NCBI GenBank assembly: GCA_900546315.1
Contig: URCP01000001.1
Location: 1-64,000, forward strand
Length of the DNA: 64,000 nt
Source: an uncultured Eubacteriales bacterium
GTDB taxonomy: Bacteria > Bacillota > Clostridia > Oscillospirales > CAG-272
Reading direction: 5' to 3'
A model generated the notes under the pieces. It made no database searches, was not told where the DNA came from, and worked only from the letters and a program-made list of their open reading frames with translations. Below, in pieces: positions 61,574 to 64,000 of the stretch. The first letter of the stretch is position 1. Each line of letters opens with the position of its first letter. The translations under genes and the position numbers were made by a program.

Positions 61574-64000
61574 TCATTTCTCGGTAAAGTTCTCAATATC
61601 GGATAAACGCGACACTATGTAGCGCTGCGCGTCTATGTCGAACAACGTCATTATGTATGTGCGATCGGTCGACGAACCAATCGCCGTCAGTATGCCGATG
61701 TCACGACCCGCCCTCGTCGGACGCTTCGCGCTCGTCCCGTCACTCTGAGTCACTGTCTCGAGAAATCCCCTCGACATCAGCCACTTATTTATACGCACCG
61801 ACGTTATCTTCGGTCTTCCCTCGCGTATCTGATAGCAATTCACGCGATCCGCGATCAGGCTCACCGTCACGCAGTCCTCGCCGATCTCGACATCCGGAAG
61901 TCCGCGGTCAGGCTGAACATCATCACTCTCCCGAATCTCCTCCTCGGCAGGCATCCCCGGCGTCTCCGGAATATTGTATCCACCTGCAAATAGCGGATCA
62001 GCCGGCGGTTCTTCAATATCGACCGGCGGCGGAATCAGTTCAGCCGACGGCTCCATCATGTCGTACTCAATATTGTACGGCATGTCGTTCTCATTGTCAC
62101 GCCCCTCAACCCAGTTGTCATACGCCTCGGAGCCGCTCCTTCCGCCGTCAGGCACAGCCGCCGCGCCATTGCCGTCAAGATACCCGGCGATCTCATCCTC
62201 GAATATCTTTCCGTACTTCGCGAGCTTGACCCCGCCGACCCCGGAAACATCCCTCATCGCGTCGTCCGTGACCGGCTTCTTCATCGCCATGTCCGTCAGC
62301 GTGCTGTCCGGGAACACCACATAAGCCGGTACGTTCTGCTCATCGGCGATCCTCCGTCTGAGCGCGCGGAGCACCTCGAACAGGTCCTTATCATAGCTGC
62401 CCGGAACCGCCTTCGGTTTTTCGGAACCGCGAGAGCGCGTCTCACGGCGTGTCCTTGCGCGGGTTCCGCTTCCGGCGCCATCATTCTCCTTTGCGTCCTC
62501 GGCCTCCGAATTCTCGGTCGTGCGCACCTTTATGTACACTTTATCGCCGCCGTGTATTATCTGTCCGGACTTCTCGCCGAGGGTCAGGCACTGATACTGA
62601 TTGTTCGTCTTCTTTATATATCCGCCGACCGTCAGGACATTCACGAGCTCCCGCAGGTCATCCTCGGATCTGTCCTTTATGATACCGAATGTCGTCAGCG
62701 TGTCGAAGCCGAGCTCCCTTATCCGCTTCGTCTTCTTTCCGAGCAGGACGTCAGTGACCATCTTCGCGCCGTACGGAGTCTTCATTCTGGCGATACAGCA
62801 GAGCATCTTGCTCGCCTCGACGCTCATGTCGACCTCCTCGAACTCCGCGTCGCAGTTTCCGCAGTGACCGCAGTCACTGTCGACGCTCTCGCCAAAATAG
62901 TTCAGTATATACCGTCTCAGGCATTCCGTCGTCGTGCAGTACCTCGCCATCTCGTGCAGACGGCGGAGGTTCTGCTCCTTGATCACATACTCCGTCTGCT
63001 TATCCGGATATTCGACATCATTCGGAGATTCGATAAGCCTCTGATTCGTCAGGATATCCTGCCTTGAGAACAGGAGAATACAGTCGGCGGGGCTGCCGTC
63101 GCGACCCGCTCTCCCCGCCTCCTGATAATAGCTCTCAAGGTCCTTCGGCATATTGTAATGGACGACGAAAGACACGTTCGATTTATCAATGCCCATTCCG
63201 AACGCGTTCGTCGCGACCATCACCTGCACGCGGTCGAAAATGAAGTCGTCCTGATTCTTCCGGCGCTCGTCGTCGGAGAGCCCGGCGTGATAGCGCGACG
63301 CGCTGATTCCGGCGTCGCATAACTGCTCACACACGGTATCAACATTTGCCCTTGTCGAGCAGTAGACAATACCGCTCCGGTCGGGGCGGTTCTTTATTAT
63401 CCCGAGCAGCTCGGCTGGCTTCGACGCCGGACGCCTAACCTCGAAATACAGATTCTTCCGGTCGAAGCTCGTGACAAGCAGCTCCGGAGAGACGAGACCA
63501 AGCTTACTTCTGATGTCGTCCCGGACTTTCGGAGTCGCGGTCGCCGTGAACGCGCAGACGACCGGACGCTTCCTGAGGCGGGACAGAAAATCCGGAATGC
63601 CGGTATAACTCGGTCTGAAATCCTGACCCCACTGCGAGATACAGTGCGCTTCGTCAACACACAGCATCGATATCTCCGTCCCCGCGGCGAAATCTATGAA
63701 ATCACGGGAGGTAAGCCGCTCCGGCGCTACATAGATAAGCTTATAAGCGCCGGAGTGAGCCTTCGAGAAGACTGCCGACTGCTGTGCCTCGGTAAGCGAT
63801 GAATTAATATATGCCGCCGGTATGCCGGCCTCGGTCAGGGCTCCGACCTGATCTTTCATAAGCGAGATCAGCGGGGAAACAACTATCGCCGTGCCGTCCA
63901 TTATCATCGCCGGTATCTGATAGCATATGGATTTGCCCGCGCCGGTCGGCATGACGCCGAGACAGTCGCGTCCGGACAGAATGCAGTTTATCAGGGTCTC
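61574..64000 (-). CDS. recQ: ATP-dependent DNA helicase RecQ (N-terminus beyond window)
   Basis: 808 residues are visible; the frame continues past the window edge, so the true start is missing. Walker A is VMPTGAGKSICYQ, DEAH box CVDEAHCISQWGQDFRPSY, motif VI YYQEAGRAGRDG. The RecQ-Ct zinc site is CGHCGNCDAEFE. An HRDC domain (FEVLRALRRRIADEQNVPAYVVFPDSTL) follows, then a low-complexity acidic/proline linker and a C-terminal winged-helix-like domain (ITSVRINKWLMSRGFLETV) of about 100 residues beyond the usual end. It unwinds DNA 3' to 5' in recombination and repair. Confidence 0.95.
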   Translation of the reverse strand, partial: ETLINCILSGRDCLGVMPTGAGKSICYQIPAMIMDGTAIVVSPLISLMKDQVGALTEAGIPAAYINSSLTEAQQSAVFSKAHSGAYKLIYVAPERLTSRDFIDFAAGTEISMLCVDEAHCISQWGQDFRPSYTGIPDFLSRLRKRPVVCAFTATATPKVRDDIRSKLGLVSPELLVTSFDRKNLYFEVRRPASKPAELLGIIKNRPDRSGIVYCSTRANVDTVCEQLCDAGISASRYHAGLSDDERRKNQDDFIFDRVQVMVATNAFGMGIDKSNVSFVVHYNMPKDLESYYQEAGRAGRDGSPADCILLFSRQDILTNQRLIESPNDVEYPDKQTEYVIKEQNLRRLHEMARYCTTTECLRRYILNYFGESVDSDCGHCGNCDAEFEEVDMSVEASKMLCCIARMKTPYGAKMVTDVLLGKKTKRIRELGFDTLTTFGIIKDRSEDDLRELVNVLTVGGYIKKTNNQYQCLTLGEKSGQIIHGGDKVYIKVRTTENSEAEDAKENDGAGSGTRARTRRETRSRGSEKPKAVPGSYDKDLFEVLRALRRRIADEQNVPAYVVFPDSTLTDMAMKKPVTDDAMRDVSGVGGVKLAKYGKIFEDEIAGYLDGNGAAAVPDGGRSGSEAYDNWVEGRDNENDMPYNIEYDMMEPSAELIPPPVDIEEPPADPLFAGGYNIPETPGMPAEEEIRESDDVQPDRGLPDVEIGEDCVTVSLIADRVNCYQIREGRPKITSVRINKWLMSRGFLETVTQSDGTSAKRPTRAGRDIGILTAIGSSTDRTYIMTLFDIDAQRYIVSRLSDIENFTEK

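Overview
The window reads as a chromosomal segment of a GC-rich anaerobic Clostridia member (Bacillota), most likely an uncultured gut-type Oscillospirales or Christensenellales relative. The assignment rests on gene content: ylxM-ffh-rpsP-khpA, DUF951, the YmfF/YmfH peptidase pair, YerC, ComEC, DUF2325/DUF3793, an oxygen-sensitive glycyl radical enzyme and a single-chain Fe-S L-serine dehydratase. Nearly every transcription unit has an AT-rich sigma-A type promoter (TTGACA-N17-TATAAT or close) and Shine-Dalgarno sites. No phage, transposase, CRISPR array or rRNA was seen.

Layout. 0.2-5 kb: a lipoprotein solute-binding protein, DUF951 and a YfhO membrane protein. 5.2-12 kb: an iron block with feoA-feoA-feoB, a DtxR-type regulator, a 39-residue membrane peptide, an HMA domain protein and an AraC/PchR-like activator, then a DUF2325-DUF3793-flavodoxin operon. 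Six TTAGC-N4-GCTAA type palindromes mark this block as one regulon, and two perfect direct repeats abutting the -35 of the second operon look like the AraC site. 12-22 kb: housekeeping and cell-envelope genes (GDPD, SMP-30, GT2, rlmA, sortase B, XRE regulator, ahcY, two metallophosphoesterases). 22-27 kb: a strongly promoted CBM9-like surface protein, an oxidoreductase, an SGNH hydrolase and an HTH-L-serine dehydratase fusion. 27-36.8 kb: khpA, rpsP, ffh, ylxM, an AraC regulator, a second solute-binding lipoprotein, YoaP, four tRNAs (Val, Asp, Phe, Gly), hslO and yerC. 36.8-44.2 kb: a complete 2-oxoacid dehydrogenase operon (deoR-E2-E3-E1alpha/beta fusion-lplA). 44.3-51.3 kb: ymfF-ymfH-lgt-folD and comEC; lgt is interrupted by a frameshift. 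51.4-61.5 kb: a carbohydrate locus with two more solute-binding lipoproteins, a GH36/raffinose-synthase-like enzyme, a glycyl radical enzyme with its activase and L-fucose isomerase. The window ends inside recQ.

The most unusual signals lie outside annotated genes. A structured repeat (hairpin, three-way junction with two inner hairpins, conserved terminal hairpin) occurs upstream of feoB and again upstream of the serine dehydratase, with diverged stem sequences but the same fold. The second copy sits exactly between a GGAGG Shine-Dalgarno and the ancestral-looking ATG, and can be read in frame from a TTG. A second dispersed long-hairpin family occurs at 24.34 and 40.52 kb. Other points are four orphan solute-binding lipoproteins with no permease in the window (three with EF-hand-like loops), a G10 tract in front of one of them, a DtxR-like protein without recognisable metal ligands, and a glycyl radical enzyme of unassigned substrate. 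All calls are by reading the sequence; no database search was possible.
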